NCBI GenBank assembly: GCA_902496185.1
Contig: CABUZX010000001.1
Span: 62,001-126,000, forward strand
Length of the DNA: 64,000 nucleotides
DNA from: an uncultured Subdoligranulum sp.
GTDB taxonomy: Bacteria > Bacillota > Clostridia > Christensenellales > CAG-314
Reading direction: 5' to 3'
In this document: positions 1 to 7,811 of the stretch, in pieces
Numbering within the stretch: the stretch's first letter is position 1
Layout: each line of letters opens with the position of its first letter
Notes under the pieces: model-generated
Databases searched by the model: none
Seen by the model: only the letters and a program-made list of their open reading frames with translations
Told to the model about the DNA's origin: nothing
Position numbers and translations under genes: made by a program

Positions 1-198
1 TTTTTCAAATACGTAGGACTTATAGTTGCTCTTATCTATTTTGTCAAACTTTAACGAGGCATCTTTATAGCCTTTTTCTTTGTTTTGAGAATAGATTAAA
101 TCTTCTTTAGGAGATTGTTCTAAATTTTCTTCAGGTTTTAGATTTAATGATTTTTCTACTTTGCCAAGTTGGCTACTTTTGTTTTTATCTTGCTTCAT
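1..198 (-). CDS. hypothetical protein, C-terminus beyond window edge
   Basis: This is the first 66 codons of a minus-strand gene that runs off the window. The visible part is hydrophilic and rich in Lys, Asn, Glu and Ser, with no membrane segment or recognised motif. The start at 198 follows the purine-rich sequence AAGGATGGAAAGAA, which serves as ribosome binding site. The gene overlaps the end of the preceding 33-codon ORF. In many Bacillota the genes after sigF are spoVA genes, so a spoVA-type product with a hydrophilic N-terminal extension is possible, but nothing visible proves it. Confidence 0.5.
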   Translation of the reverse strand, partial: MKQDKNKSSQLGKVEKSLNLKPEENLEQSPKEDLIYSQNKEKGYKDASLKFDKIDKSNYKSYVFEK

Positions 199-286
199 TT
201 CTTTCCATCCTTACAGTTTTTGTAGAAATATAAGATTCTCTATCGGTAGTATTTCTTTGCAAATCTTTTTCTAAAGGTTTTTTCAT
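185..286 (-). CDS. small ORF of 33 codons downstream of sigF
   Basis: A short reading frame begins at an ATG preceded by GAGAGGT with about 8 nt spacing, a good ribosome binding site. The 33-residue product is highly charged, with many Arg, Lys and Glu, and has no hydrophobic stretch. Its last codons overlap the start of the next gene out of frame, so it may act as a translationally coupled leader peptide. It lies just after the hairpin that follows sigF. I do not recognise the product. The alternative is that the ORF is chance and the binding site has another role. Confidence 0.35.
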   Translation of the reverse strand: MKKPLEKDLQRNTTDRESYISTKTVRMERNEAR

Positions 287-320
287 AATAAATACCTCTC
301 GAATTTAATTTTGCCAATCT

Positions 321-360
321 AAAAAAAAGTAAACGCCAAAACTTAATGTTTTAGCGTTTT
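321..360 (-). terminator. Rho-independent terminator of the spoIIA operon
   Basis: On the minus strand a 12-bp stem (arms 348-359 and 331-342, one G-T wobble) with a 5-nt loop is followed by a T-rich tract read from the A run at 321-328. It lies about 20 nt after the sigF stop codon. Confidence 0.85.
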
Positions 361-379
361 ATAAAAATATTTTACATTA

Positions 380-1126
380 TTATTCAGGATTAAATTTTTG
401 ACGAATTTTTTTAATTATTTTGTTTTCTAATCTCGATACTTGTACTTGAGAAACTCCCAATAAATTCGCTATATCTCCTTGAGTGTAATCTCTAAAATAT
501 CTTAGAATTATTATTTTCTTTTCTTTAGTGGATAAATCTTTAATAATGGTTTTTAATATTACTCTGTTTATTAAATCCTCTTCCTTATGGTCTGAAGGAA
601 TTTTATCCATAAGGCAAAGTCCTTTTTCATCCGAGTTGTCAGATTTTTCAAAAAGGGAAACAGGCATTTTTGAACTATCCATAATAAAGATTATTTCACC
701 TGTATCAAGTTGAAATTTTTCGGCAATTTCGTTTAACGTAGGTTCTGAATTATTTTGTTTTTTGTAGTCGTCAATAAAACGTGATATTTTCAATGAAGTA
801 GTTTTAATGCTTCTGCTAACTTTGATGTATCCGTCGTCTCTAATAAACCGCTTAATTTCGCCGATTATCATGGGTACGGCATAAGTAGAAAAGCGTACTT
901 CGTAATCGAGCGAAAAGTTATATACAGCTTTCAATAATCCCATACCGGCTATTTGCATCAAATCATTATATTCAACGCCTTTTCCTATATAGCGTTTCAC
1001 TATGCTTTTAATTAAAGGAGTATTTTCCGTTATGAGTTGTTCTTTGGCTGATTGGTCGCCATTTTGTGCAAGCCCGATAAGACGCATTGTGTTTTCGTGA
1101 TCATATTCCATCTTGTTGTTCGTCAT
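380..1126 (-). CDS. sigF: RNA polymerase sporulation sigma factor SigF
   Basis: This is sigma-F, the first forespore-specific sigma factor, held inactive by SpoIIAB until SpoIIAA releases it. The protein has about 248 residues, the usual length. Region 2 carries the strongly conserved block VRFSTYAVPMIIGEIKRFIRD, nearly the same as in other SigF proteins, and the C-terminus has the region 4 helix-turn-helix with the run GVSQVQVSRLE. The first possible codon of the open frame is TTG, so I place the start at the ATG at 1126; another ATG lies at 1111. No Shine-Dalgarno is visible. Translation is probably coupled to spoIIAB, whose stop codon lies inside this gene. A terminator follows. Confidence 0.95.
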   Translation of the reverse strand: MTNNKMEYDHENTMRLIGLAQNGDQSAKEQLITENTPLIKSIVKRYIGKGVEYNDLMQIAGMGLLKAVYNFSLDYEVRFSTYAVPMIIGEIKRFIRDDGYIKVSRSIKTTSLKISRFIDDYKKQNNSEPTLNEIAEKFQLDTGEIIFIMDSSKMPVSLFEKSDNSDEKGLCLMDKIPSDHKEEDLINRVILKTIIKDLSTKEKKIIILRYFRDYTQGDIANLLGVSQVQVSRLENKIIKKIRQKFNPE

Positions 1127-1562
1127 CACCGTAACCAAAAATTTTTGTCATTTTGACTAACGTACCTTTACCTTCGGTACTACTCACTTTTAAGTTATCG
1201 GTAAACGCCTCCATAACAGTAAAGCCCATTCCGCTCCTTTCGCCTGTTTGACAGGTTGTAAAAAAGGTTTGCATAGCTTTGTTAACGTCGTTGATACCTA
1301 CGCCAAAATCTTCTATAGTCATTTCTACGGTTTTTTTATCGTCGAAAAGTTTTACATTGATAATAATTTTTCCTTCTTGTTTTTTTTGATAACCGTGTAC
1401 GATACAATTTGTTACCGCTTCGCTTATTGCTGTTTTGACGTCTCCGATTTCCTCAAGCGTTGGATTAAGTTGCGCGCAAAAAGCGGCAACTGCGCTACGC
1501 ACGAAACTTTCGTTTATTGATTTTGCATCCACCGTCATGCTAAATTCATTTATTGATTTCAT
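1101..1562 (-). CDS. spoIIAB: anti-sigma-F factor and serine kinase SpoIIAB
   Basis: SpoIIAB is a GHKL-fold protein that binds sigma-F and also phosphorylates SpoIIAA. The N box is seen as AISEAVTNCIVHGY, followed by the EDFGVGI motif and a GERSGMGFTVME lid and G2 region. The start is set at the ATG at 1562 because GAAAGGAG stands 5 nt upstream. The longer open frame would overlap spoIIAA and adds 34 residues with no family likeness. The product has 153 residues, normal for the family. The gene sits between spoIIAA and sigF and overlaps sigF by about 26 nt. Confidence 0.95.
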   Translation of the reverse strand: MKSINEFSMTVDAKSINESFVRSAVAAFCAQLNPTLEEIGDVKTAISEAVTNCIVHGYQKKQEGKIIINVKLFDDKKTVEMTIEDFGVGINDVNKAMQTFFTTCQTGERSGMGFTVMEAFTDNLKVSSTEGKGTLVKMTKIFGYGDDEQQDGI

Positions 1563-1573
1563 TTTTGCTCCTT

Positions 1574-1882
1574 TCAACTGATTTTTGGAATAATACCGTA
1601 TATTCCTGCCATAGTAAATATTTTGTCTACCGCTCTGGAAGTGTTGGTAATAAAGGTTTTGCAACCAATATTTTTTGCGGTTTTGTATCTTCCGATAAAA
1701 ACACCAATACCCGTACTGTCAGTAAAGGATAACCTCTTTAAATCAAAAACGATTTCTTGAGGTTTGTTGTCCAAAATGACTTTATCAAGATATTCTTTTG
1801 TTTTTTCCGCGCAAAACTCATCCAACTCCCCAACAAGATCAAAAGTTATTTTAGAATTTTTTTGTGAATAATAAATTTCCAT
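1574..1882 (-). CDS. spoIIAA: anti-anti-sigma factor SpoIIAA
   Basis: SpoIIAA is a STAS-domain protein whose unphosphorylated form binds SpoIIAB and frees sigma-F. The product has 102 residues. The phosphorylation site is the serine of the motif FTDSTGIG, at residue 56. GAGG lies about 5 nt before the ATG. This is the first gene of spoIIA, divergent from the plus-strand oxidoreductase across about 145 bp of very AT-rich sequence. I looked there for a sigma-H promoter and saw only weak matches, so I do not call one. Confidence 0.94.
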   Translation of the reverse strand: MEIYYSQKNSKITFDLVGELDEFCAEKTKEYLDKVILDNKPQEIVFDLKRLSFTDSTGIGVFIGRYKTAKNIGCKTFITNTSRAVDKIFTMAGIYGIIPKIS

Positions 1883-2026
1883 TTTTGCCTCGTCAATATA
1901 AAAATTTTAATATTTTAAAATTTGAAAATATTGACAAAAAAAATAATAACTTGCCTAAATATAAAATAAAAAACTTGACGTGTTTAAAATTAAGCTTTTG
2001 TAGCAAACTAAATTTAAGAGGATTTT

Positions 2027-3547
2027 ATGGCAAAAATTTTAATTATTGGCGGTGGCGTTGCCGGATTGTCCGCAGGTATATACGCCTTAAAAAACGGTCA
2101 TAGCGCTATTATTTGTGAACGACATAAAGTCGCGGGTGGAAATCTTACTGGATGGCAACGAGGTGAATATCATATAGATAATTGTATTCATTGGTTAACA
2201 GGGACAAACCCCAATACTAACAATTACAAAATGTGGCTTGAGCTTGGCGCAATTGACGAACATACCCAAATTTATCAATCGGATACTTTATATACTTGTG
2301 AGTCCGAAGGTTTAAGACTTTCTTTAAACAAAAATTTATCTGTTTTAGAACGGGATATGTTTGCTTTATCCCCCGTTGACAAAAAGGAAATATTTGCTCT
2401 TACGAGCGCAATAAGAACTGTTAAAGGGTTGTTTGGAACAGCAGGTAAAGCTCACAACAAAAATCTTAATTTTTGGCAAATACTTTTTGGAATACCTGCT
2501 CTTTTGCCCTATTGCAAAATGTCCACAGAGGAACTCTCAAAAAGATTTAAACATCCTTTATTGCAAAAGTTTATTACTTGTTTTTTCGGTAAAAACTTTA
2601 CTGCGCTTGCTTTACTTGTAACTTTTGCTATTTTTTGTGGGGAAAACGGTGGAATCCCTCAAGGTGGCTCTTTTGCTATGGCGCAAAGAATAGTAAATCG
2701 TTTTTTAAGTCTTGGCGGTAAATTGTTGTTAAACAAAGACGCAACGAAAATAAAAATAGAAAATGGCAAAGCAAAATACGTTGTTTTTTCGGACGCTACC
2801 ATAATAAACGCTGATTACGTTATTTCTACAGCCGATACTAAAGTTACGTTTGAACAACTACTTGGTCAAAAACTTCCTAAAAATTTGCAAAAATATTATA
2901 ATAATCCTCAAATGAAGCGTTTTTCTGCATTTCAATGCGCTTTTTCATGTGATACCGACCGAGTACCCTTTTCTGCTGACATGATTTTTGAACTGTCAGA
3001 AAAACATAAAAAAAAGCTGTCAATTGACTTTTTGATATTGCGAGAGTTTTCGCATGAAAAATCTTTTGCCCCAAAAGGAAAAACAGTATTGCAAACTCTT
3101 ATTTTTTGTAATGAAAAAAAGTCAATTGAATTTATAGAATTAAGAAAAAACAAGGAAGCATATACAAAGTTTAAAATTGATTTGGCAAATAAGATTAAAG
3201 AAATTATTATAGAAAAATTTCCTTTATTAAAAGACAAAATTAAATTATTGGACGTATGGACGCCTGCTACTTATCAACGCTATACTAAGGCGGAAATTGG
3301 TTCTTTTATGAGTTTTATTTTGCCAAAAAACAAACTTCCCCTAAGAGTTAAAAGTAAAATAAGAGGCTTAAAAAACGTTTTTTTGGCAACACAATGGCAA
3401 CAACCGCCGGGAGGTCTCCCTACTGCTGCTCAATTAGGAAAAATAGCTATAGACTGTATAAATAAAAAAGAAAAGAAAAATAAAAATACAAGTGAGTGTG
3501 TTTACAAAAACTCTAAAAAATTTAATGTTAAAGAAAATAGAATATAA
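2027..3547 (+). CDS. phytoene desaturase-like FAD-dependent oxidoreductase
   Basis: A flavin-dependent amine-oxidase/phytoene-dehydrogenase fold protein of 506 residues. The Rossmann FAD site is GGGVAG at residues 8-13 with an acidic residue after the second strand (ICER). A C-terminal FAD-binding block contains QWQQPPGGLPTAAQ, typical of CrtI-like and retinol-saturase-like enzymes. The substrate cannot be read from sequence; a polyprenoid or carotenoid-like compound is one family precedent. The last 30 residues are Lys- and Asn-rich and probably disordered. GAGG precedes the start. It is the only plus-strand gene in the window, divergent from spoIIA and convergent with the tRNA operon. Confidence 0.85.
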   Translation: MAKILIIGGGVAGLSAGIYALKNGHSAIICERHKVAGGNLTGWQRGEYHIDNCIHWLTGTNPNTNNYKMWLELGAIDEHTQIYQSDTLYTCESEGLRLSLNKNLSVLERDMFALSPVDKKEIFALTSAIRTVKGLFGTAGKAHNKNLNFWQILFGIPALLPYCKMSTEELSKRFKHPLLQKFITCFFGKNFTALALLVTFAIFCGENGGIPQGGSFAMAQRIVNRFLSLGGKLLLNKDATKIKIENGKAKYVVFSDATIINADYVISTADTKVTFEQLLGQKLPKNLQKYYNNPQMKRFSAFQCAFSCDTDRVPFSADMIFELSEKHKKKLSIDFLILREFSHEKSFAPKGKTVLQTLIFCNEKKSIEFIELRKNKEAYTKFKIDLANKIKEIIIEKFPLLKDKIKLLDVWTPATYQRYTKAEIGSFMSFILPKNKLPLRVKSKIRGLKNVFLATQWQQPPGGLPTAAQLGKIAIDCINKKEKKNKNTSECVYKNSKKFNVKENRI

Positions 3548-3585
3548 TCAATATTAAAAACTTCCTAATATAAATTATATATAAT

Positions 3586-3640
3586 CATTACGGAGTTTAA
3601 TATACGCTAAATCGTGATGACGTGCCATTACTCTGTAATG
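3586..3640. repeat. inverted repeat with alternative hairpin
   Basis: CATTACGGAGT at 3586-3596 pairs with ACTCTGTAATG at 3630-3640 with one mismatch across a 33-nt loop. The right half alone can form a competing 6-bp hairpin, CATTAC-TCT-GTAATG, at 3626-3640. It lies between the oxidoreductase stop and the shared terminator hairpin. Confidence 0.5.
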
Positions 3641-3643
3641 TAT

Positions 3644-3686
3644 AAAAAAACGACTGCAATTTTTATCAAAATTACAGTCGTTTTTT
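3644..3686. terminator. bidirectional terminator between the oxidoreductase gene and the tRNA operon
   Basis: A 17-bp stem with a single mismatch (arms 3647-3663 and 3668-3684, loop of 4 nt) is flanked by an A run on the left and a T run on the right. It can therefore stop transcripts from both directions: the plus-strand oxidoreductase mRNA and the minus-strand tRNA transcript. Confidence 0.9.
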
Positions 3687-3770
3687 GGTGGGAAGAGGTG
3701 GATTCGAACCACCGAAGTCGGTGACGGCAGATTTACAGTCTGCTCCCTTTAGCCACTCGGGAATCTTCCC
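3686..3770 (-). tRNA. tRNA-Tyr (GTA)
   Basis: An 85-nt class II tRNA with a long variable arm, anticodon GTA and an encoded CCA end. It is the last gene of the tRNA operon and its CCA touches the terminator's T run. Confidence 0.95.
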
Positions 3771-3779
3771 ATATATTCA

Positions 3780-3855
3780 TGGAGCTGGTGAACGGAATCG
3801 AACCATCAACCTATTGATTACAAATCAATTGCTCTGCCAGTTGAGCTACACCAGC
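3780..3855 (-). tRNA. tRNA-Thr (TGT)
   Basis: A 76-nt cloverleaf with a GCTGGTG acceptor arm, anticodon TGT, GGTTCGATTCC T arm and encoded CCA. Fifth gene of the operon. Confidence 0.95.
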
Positions 3856-3872
3856 AAGTATTTTATAAAAAA

Positions 3873-3948
3873 TGGTGCCTCGGGGCGGAATTGAACCACC
3901 GACACGGGGATTTTCAGTCCCCTGCTCTACCAACTGAGCTACCGAGGC
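3873..3948 (-). tRNA. tRNA-Phe (GAA)
   Basis: A 76-nt cloverleaf with a GCCTCGG acceptor arm, the anticodon loop CTGAAAA giving GAA, and encoded CCA. Fourth gene of the operon. Confidence 0.95.
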
Positions 3949-3952
3949 ATTT

Positions 3953-4029
3953 TGGCGACCTGGAAGGGACTCGAACCCTCGACCTCTAGCGTGACAGGCT
4001 AGCGTTCTAACCAACTGAACTACCAGGCC
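3953..4029 (-). tRNA. tRNA-Asp (GTC)
   Basis: A 77-nt cloverleaf with a GGCCTGG acceptor arm containing one G-T pair, anticodon GTC, G discriminator and encoded CCA. Third gene of the operon, 4 nt before tRNA-Phe. Confidence 0.95.
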
Positions 4030-4060
4030 AAAAACTGTTTATATATGCGTTAGGTTGCGT

Positions 4061-4137
4061 TGGTGGGCCTTCAGGGACTCGAACCCCGGACCAATCGGTT
4101 ATGAGCCGACCGCTCTGACCAACTGAGCTAAAGGCCC
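4061..4137 (-). tRNA. tRNA with CAT anticodon, probably Ile2 (lysidine) rather than Met
   Basis: A 77-nt cloverleaf with anticodon CAT and encoded CCA. The acceptor/D-arm sequence GGGCCTTTAGCTCAG and the anticodon arm GGCTCATAACCG resemble Bacillus tRNA-Ile2, whose C34 is changed to lysidine by TilS to read AUA. It lacks the initiator pattern. Elongator Met remains possible because both species share the CAT anticodon. Confidence 0.85.
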
Positions 4138-4142
4138 TCAAA

Positions 4143-4219
4143 TGGTCGGGGTGAAGAGACTCGAACTCCCGACCCCATGGTCCCAAACCACGTGCGCTAC
4201 CAAACTGCGCTACACCCCG
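4143..4219 (-). tRNA. tRNA-Pro (TGG)
   Basis: A 77-nt cloverleaf with a CGGGGTG acceptor arm, anticodon TGG and encoded CCA. It is the first gene after the operon promoter. Confidence 0.95.
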
Positions 4220-4252
4220 ATATTGGGCAACCGTTTTGCTAACAGCTTAATT

Positions 4253-4281
4253 AGCATACATTAAATTATTGATTTTGTCAA
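4253..4281 (-). promoter_or_regulatory. sigma-A promoter of the six-tRNA operon
   Basis: TTGACA at 4276-4281, a spacer of exactly 17 nt, and TATGCT at 4253-4258 on the minus strand. The start point falls about 25 nt upstream of tRNA-Pro. Confidence 0.9.
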
Positions 4282-4340
4282 TAAATTTTAAGCAAAAAAT
4301 TTAAAAAAATTTAAGGTTTTTTTGGTTTTTTATTTCATAT

Positions 4341-4375
4341 AAAAAGCCTTTTTACTACTTATAAAAAGGCTTTTT
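4341..4375 (-). terminator. terminator after ispH-rpsA
   Basis: A perfect 13-bp stem (4341-4353 with 4363-4375) and a 9-nt loop, T-rich on exit. It lies 26 nt beyond the stop codon of the IspH-S1 gene and closes that operon. Confidence 0.9.
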
Positions 4376-4400
4376 ACTGATTGAAATAAATTTACAAAAA

Positions 4401-6506
4401 TTATGCTTCTGCAGGTGTTTCTTCCGCAGGAACTTCCTCTATCGGGTTTGTTTCTTCTACTGATTCCGTATTGGTATCTGCAGATTTTTCAGCCTGAGTT
4501 TCTGGCGGAGTAAGTAAAGCTTTGCGTGACAAAGTAATACGCTTGTTTTCGGTATCACATTCAATAACTTGCAACTCCAATTCGTCGCCTACTTTAATGA
4601 CCTTGTTGATATCTGCCAACCACTCCCAACTGATATTTGAGATATGGAGTAATCCGTCAATATTGTCGCCCAACTCTACAAAAGCACCATACGGCAAAAT
4701 TCTTGCCACTTTTCCCGTAACGATTGCGCCCGCAGGGTATTTTTCAGCCGCCAATTGCCATGGATGAGGTTGAAGTTGTTTATATCCGATAGAAATACGG
4801 CTTGTCGCTCTGTCAAGTTTTAATACTACGAATTCGTAAGTTTTGCCAATTTCCAAAACTTCATCAGGAGTTTTGATTGGAGTCCAAGAAAGATCGCTCA
4901 AATGCGCCAAGCAATCCATACCGCGTACGTTTACAAAAACGCCAAAAGCGGCAAATCTAAGAACTTTTCCTTCTACAATTTCGCCAACTTCGATATTGTT
5001 CCAAAAATTATCTTCTCTTTCTTGCTTTTCTTTTTCTAAAATAAGTTTATGACTTGCAACGATTTTTCTTTTTGTTTCGTCAATACCGTCGGGCAAAGCA
5101 ACCAAAGTCATTTTTTTGCCGACAAATTGCTTGAGATCGTTTACATAACCCATTTTGATATGGCTTGCAGGTATAAATACGGTAAAACTACCTAATTTTG
5201 CCAACAAACCACCTTTAGAGTCACTCTTAATTGTAACCTCAAAGCGATTGCCTTGTTTGATGCCTTCTACTTGTTCGTCATCTTTATAAAGTTCATCAAT
5301 TTCTTTTTTGGAAAGGCTAACGCCTTTATCCGTAGAAATTACAATGCATTCAACTTTATCGCCAATCTTCAATGACGCCTTGACTGCTTCAAAATCGTCG
5401 TCCAAACTCAATTGGTCATTAGGTATAATAGCCTCCTTTTTAGTACCCAAGGAAACAAATACACCCTCAGGGGCGATCTGAACGACCTCTCCTTTAACTT
5501 TTTGACCTTTTTTGAATTGACGCGGGCCTCTGTCAAGTTTTTCTACCGCTCTGGTGAACAACTCTTGTTCCGTCTCTGGTTTAGACGGAGCCTGTTCGGC
5601 AGTTTGCTCTGTCGGGATTTGTGCTTGTTGCTCGATTGCTTGTTGTTCTAAAACCTTAGCGTTGTCTTTTGCGTCTTGAATCATTTTTGATAAAACCTCC
5701 TCTGTCAACTCTATAGGGGTTGACGCTCCTGCTATAAGACCGATACTTTCATATCCGGAAACGTCAGGCAATTGCGAGACGTTTTCTATCCAGATAGTGT
5801 TGGCGTTATTTGCCTTTGCAATGGAAAACAGTTTTGTTGTATTGCTACTTTGTTTGCCACCGACTACCACACAAAAGTCACTATTTGATGAAGCGTATTC
5901 AGCAAATAGTTGTCGGCTTTTAGTAGTATAGCAAATTGTATTAAAAAATTCAAGTATTTTTGCATTTGTTTTTGTAATATTCTTTAAAGTTTCATCTACT
6001 TTTTCGATATCAAAGGTAGTTTGAAACAGGACAAGGACTTTTTGGGGAGTATCAAGCACTAATTTGCCACTGCCGTCGAAAATAGTTGCAGAATTATTGC
6101 ACCATCCGTTTATTCCAATAATTTCAGGATGGTTTTTATTGCCGACCAAAACTATATGATATCCTTTTTCGTAATAGTCTCTTGCTTTAATTTGAATATT
6201 TTTTACAAAAGGGCAAGTTGCGTCCACTACTTCTATTTTATTTTTTTTGCAATAATCAAAAACCCAGGGAGCAGCACCGTGACTGCGAATTATCAACACG
6301 TCGCCTTTGTTTAACAGTTTTAAATCATTGATAACCTTCAAGCCGCGAGAAGTCATTTTGTCTATCACGTTTTGGTTATGTACAATTTCGCCGAAAGAAT
6401 AAACTTTTTGCGTGGGTTTTTTTTCAGCAAGCGCTTTTAATGCAAAGTTTACAGCGTTGGTTACTCCGTTGCAAAAACCTCTATTTTTTGATACTATAAT
6501 TTTCAT
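4401..6506 (-). CDS. ispH: IspH (HMB-PP reductase) fused to ribosomal protein S1
   Basis: A 701-residue fusion of the last enzyme of the MEP isoprenoid pathway with a ribosomal S1-like protein. IspH spans about residues 1-280: iron-sulfur cysteines in GFCNGV, DATCPFV and NTICYTT, with HPEIIG, QTTF and GASTP blocks conserved. An Ala/Gln/Glu-rich linker follows. Four S1 RNA-binding repeats start near residues 335, 420, 505 and 590; the last two are the most canonical (FGVFV, YGAFVEL). The tail is acidic. The same fusion is known in Clostridia. It is the last gene of the aroH-cmk-plsC cluster, overlaps plsC by 4 nt and ends in a strong terminator. Confidence 0.95.
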   Translation of the reverse strand: MKIIVSKNRGFCNGVTNAVNFALKALAEKKPTQKVYSFGEIVHNQNVIDKMTSRGLKVINDLKLLNKGDVLIIRSHGAAPWVFDYCKKNKIEVVDATCPFVKNIQIKARDYYEKGYHIVLVGNKNHPEIIGINGWCNNSATIFDGSGKLVLDTPQKVLVLFQTTFDIEKVDETLKNITKTNAKILEFFNTICYTTKSRQLFAEYASSNSDFCVVVGGKQSSNTTKLFSIAKANNANTIWIENVSQLPDVSGYESIGLIAGASTPIELTEEVLSKMIQDAKDNAKVLEQQAIEQQAQIPTEQTAEQAPSKPETEQELFTRAVEKLDRGPRQFKKGQKVKGEVVQIAPEGVFVSLGTKKEAIIPNDQLSLDDDFEAVKASLKIGDKVECIVISTDKGVSLSKKEIDELYKDDEQVEGIKQGNRFEVTIKSDSKGGLLAKLGSFTVFIPASHIKMGYVNDLKQFVGKKMTLVALPDGIDETKRKIVASHKLILEKEKQEREDNFWNNIEVGEIVEGKVLRFAAFGVFVNVRGMDCLAHLSDLSWTPIKTPDEVLEIGKTYEFVVLKLDRATSRISIGYKQLQPHPWQLAAEKYPAGAIVTGKVARILPYGAFVELGDNIDGLLHISNISWEWLADINKVIKVGDELELQVIECDTENKRITLSRKALLTPPETQAEKSADTNTESVEETNPIEEVPAEETPAEA

Positions 6507-7144
6507 TTATTTCGCCTTTTGGATTTAATTGCCCTATATTCGTCGCATTGCATTTTTGCGTTGTTAAATTTTTCCAGCAAAAGAGCGTTTGCTTCTTGCA
6601 AAATATCTTTATTTAACGGTTTGTCGTAAAATTGATTCAAATGCAATACTTCACCCACTACGATATAAGATTTGCCGACAATTTTATCTTTTTTATTTCG
6701 TGGGTGAAATATATAAATAGGCAGTAACGGCGTTTTAGTTTTTATCGCAAGAGAAACAGCGCCCTCTTTAAAAGGTAAAAAACTACCGTCATGAAGGTGG
6801 TTTCTTGTGCCTTCTGGAGCAATAAGTAAGCTTCCGCCTTGTTTAAGTGTTAATATTGATTTTTTTGTTACGTTTAAATCGACCTCGCCTCTATTTACGG
6901 GGATATAACCGAGTCCGTCTAAAAAATTGCGAAAAAATTTGCTTTTTCTAAATTCTGCTTTATATAAACAAATCGGTGAAATTTTAAAACTTTCCAAAGT
7001 TACAACAAAATCCCAATTTGAAGTATGGTTTATACAATAAATTACACGCTCATCTTTAAGCTTTTTGTTACCCAAAACTTTTACCGGACGAATAATGCGC
7101 GAAAGCCAAGCGCAAAAAAATCTATAAGTTGCTATTTTAGCCAT
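6503..7144 (-). CDS. plsC: 1-acyl-sn-glycerol-3-phosphate acyltransferase
   Basis: PlsC-type acyltransferase adding the second acyl chain to make phosphatidic acid. The catalytic HX4D motif is HTSNWD at residues 40-45 and the glycerophosphate-binding motif is PEGTRN near residue 110. It has 213 residues and a moderately hydrophobic N-terminus, consistent with a membrane-surface enzyme. It overlaps cmk by 8 nt upstream and the IspH-S1 gene by 4 nt downstream, so it is in the same transcript. The exact acyl acceptor cannot be read from sequence. Confidence 0.92.
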   Translation of the reverse strand: MAKIATYRFFCAWLSRIIRPVKVLGNKKLKDERVIYCINHTSNWDFVVTLESFKISPICLYKAEFRKSKFFRNFLDGLGYIPVNRGEVDLNVTKKSILTLKQGGSLLIAPEGTRNHLHDGSFLPFKEGAVSLAIKTKTPLLPIYIFHPRNKKDKIVGKSYIVVGEVLHLNQFYDKPLNKDILQEANALLLEKFNNAKMQCDEYRAIKSKRRNK

Positions 7145-7811
7145 TAAATATACCTTTTTCTATTAATATTTCGTCTATTTTATTCAATACTTCCTCTATT
7201 GACATATATGAAGAATCGATTTCAATAGCATCAGCAGCTTTTTTCAAGGGAGCAAAGGCTCGCGTCATATCGTTTTTATCACGCTGATTTATATCGTCAA
7301 GAACGGTTTGTTTGTCAACTTTTTGTCCTTTTTCTAAAAGTTCCTTATATCGCCTTTCAGCTCTTGTTTCGGGACTGGCAGTTAAAAATATTTTTATATT
7401 TGCGTCGGGCAAGACGTAAGTACCTATATCCCTACCGTCCAAAACGCAATTTGTTTTTTTTGCAATTTTGCGTTGAAGGTCTACTAATTTGAGCCTGCAA
7501 CTCGGAATTGCCGATACGTCGCTTGCCAATTTGCTTACGTGATGTTCTCTGATCTCTTTACTGACGTCTTTTTTTTCCAAAAAAACGTGTTGTTCTCCGT
7601 CAATATACTTTATTTCCAAGTCAAGGTTTTTAAGAATATCGTCAAGTTGTTTTTCATCATACATATCGGCTTTTGTCAAAAAAACCTTTAAACCTACGAC
7701 TCTGTACATTGCGCCCGTATCAAGGTACGTTATATTATATTTTTTTGCTATACTTTTTGCAATGGTACTTTTTCCTGCGCCACTTGGCCCGTCAATTGCT
7801 ATATTTATCAT
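7137..7811 (-). CDS. cmk: cytidylate kinase
   Basis: Phosphorylates CMP and dCMP using ATP. The Walker A loop GPSGAGKST is at residues 8-16, followed by the DTGAMYR and DGRDIGT substrate-binding blocks, with a lid region near RAERRYKELLEKG. Length of 224 residues is usual. The gene overlaps the end of aroH by 20 nt and the start of plsC by 8 nt. Placement of cmk directly upstream of plsC and ispH-rpsA is common in Clostridia. Confidence 0.96.
   Translation of the reverse strand: MINIAIDGPSGAGKSTIAKSIAKKYNITYLDTGAMYRVVGLKVFLTKADMYDEKQLDDILKNLDLEIKYIDGEQHVFLEKKDVSKEIREHHVSKLASDVSAIPSCRLKLVDLQRKIAKKTNCVLDGRDIGTYVLPDANIKIFLTASPETRAERRYKELLEKGQKVDKQTVLDDINQRDKNDMTRAFAPLKKAADAIEIDSSYMSIEEVLNKIDEILIEKGIFNG

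Noticed and set aside
1883..2026. Sigma-H promoter for spoIIA and a promoter for the divergent oxidoreductase
   Set aside because: Only partial matches with poor spacing were found in this very AT-rich spacer, so no promoter is called.
3685..3894. Plus-strand reading frame of 69 codons across tRNA-Tyr and tRNA-Thr
   Set aside because: It is the antisense of tRNA genes; the encoded GFEPP-type sequence is a well-known annotation artefact.
3811..4014. Minus-strand reading frame of 67 codons across three tRNA genes
   Set aside because: It translates tRNA sequence itself (the AQLVEQ-type artefact) and has no ribosome binding site.
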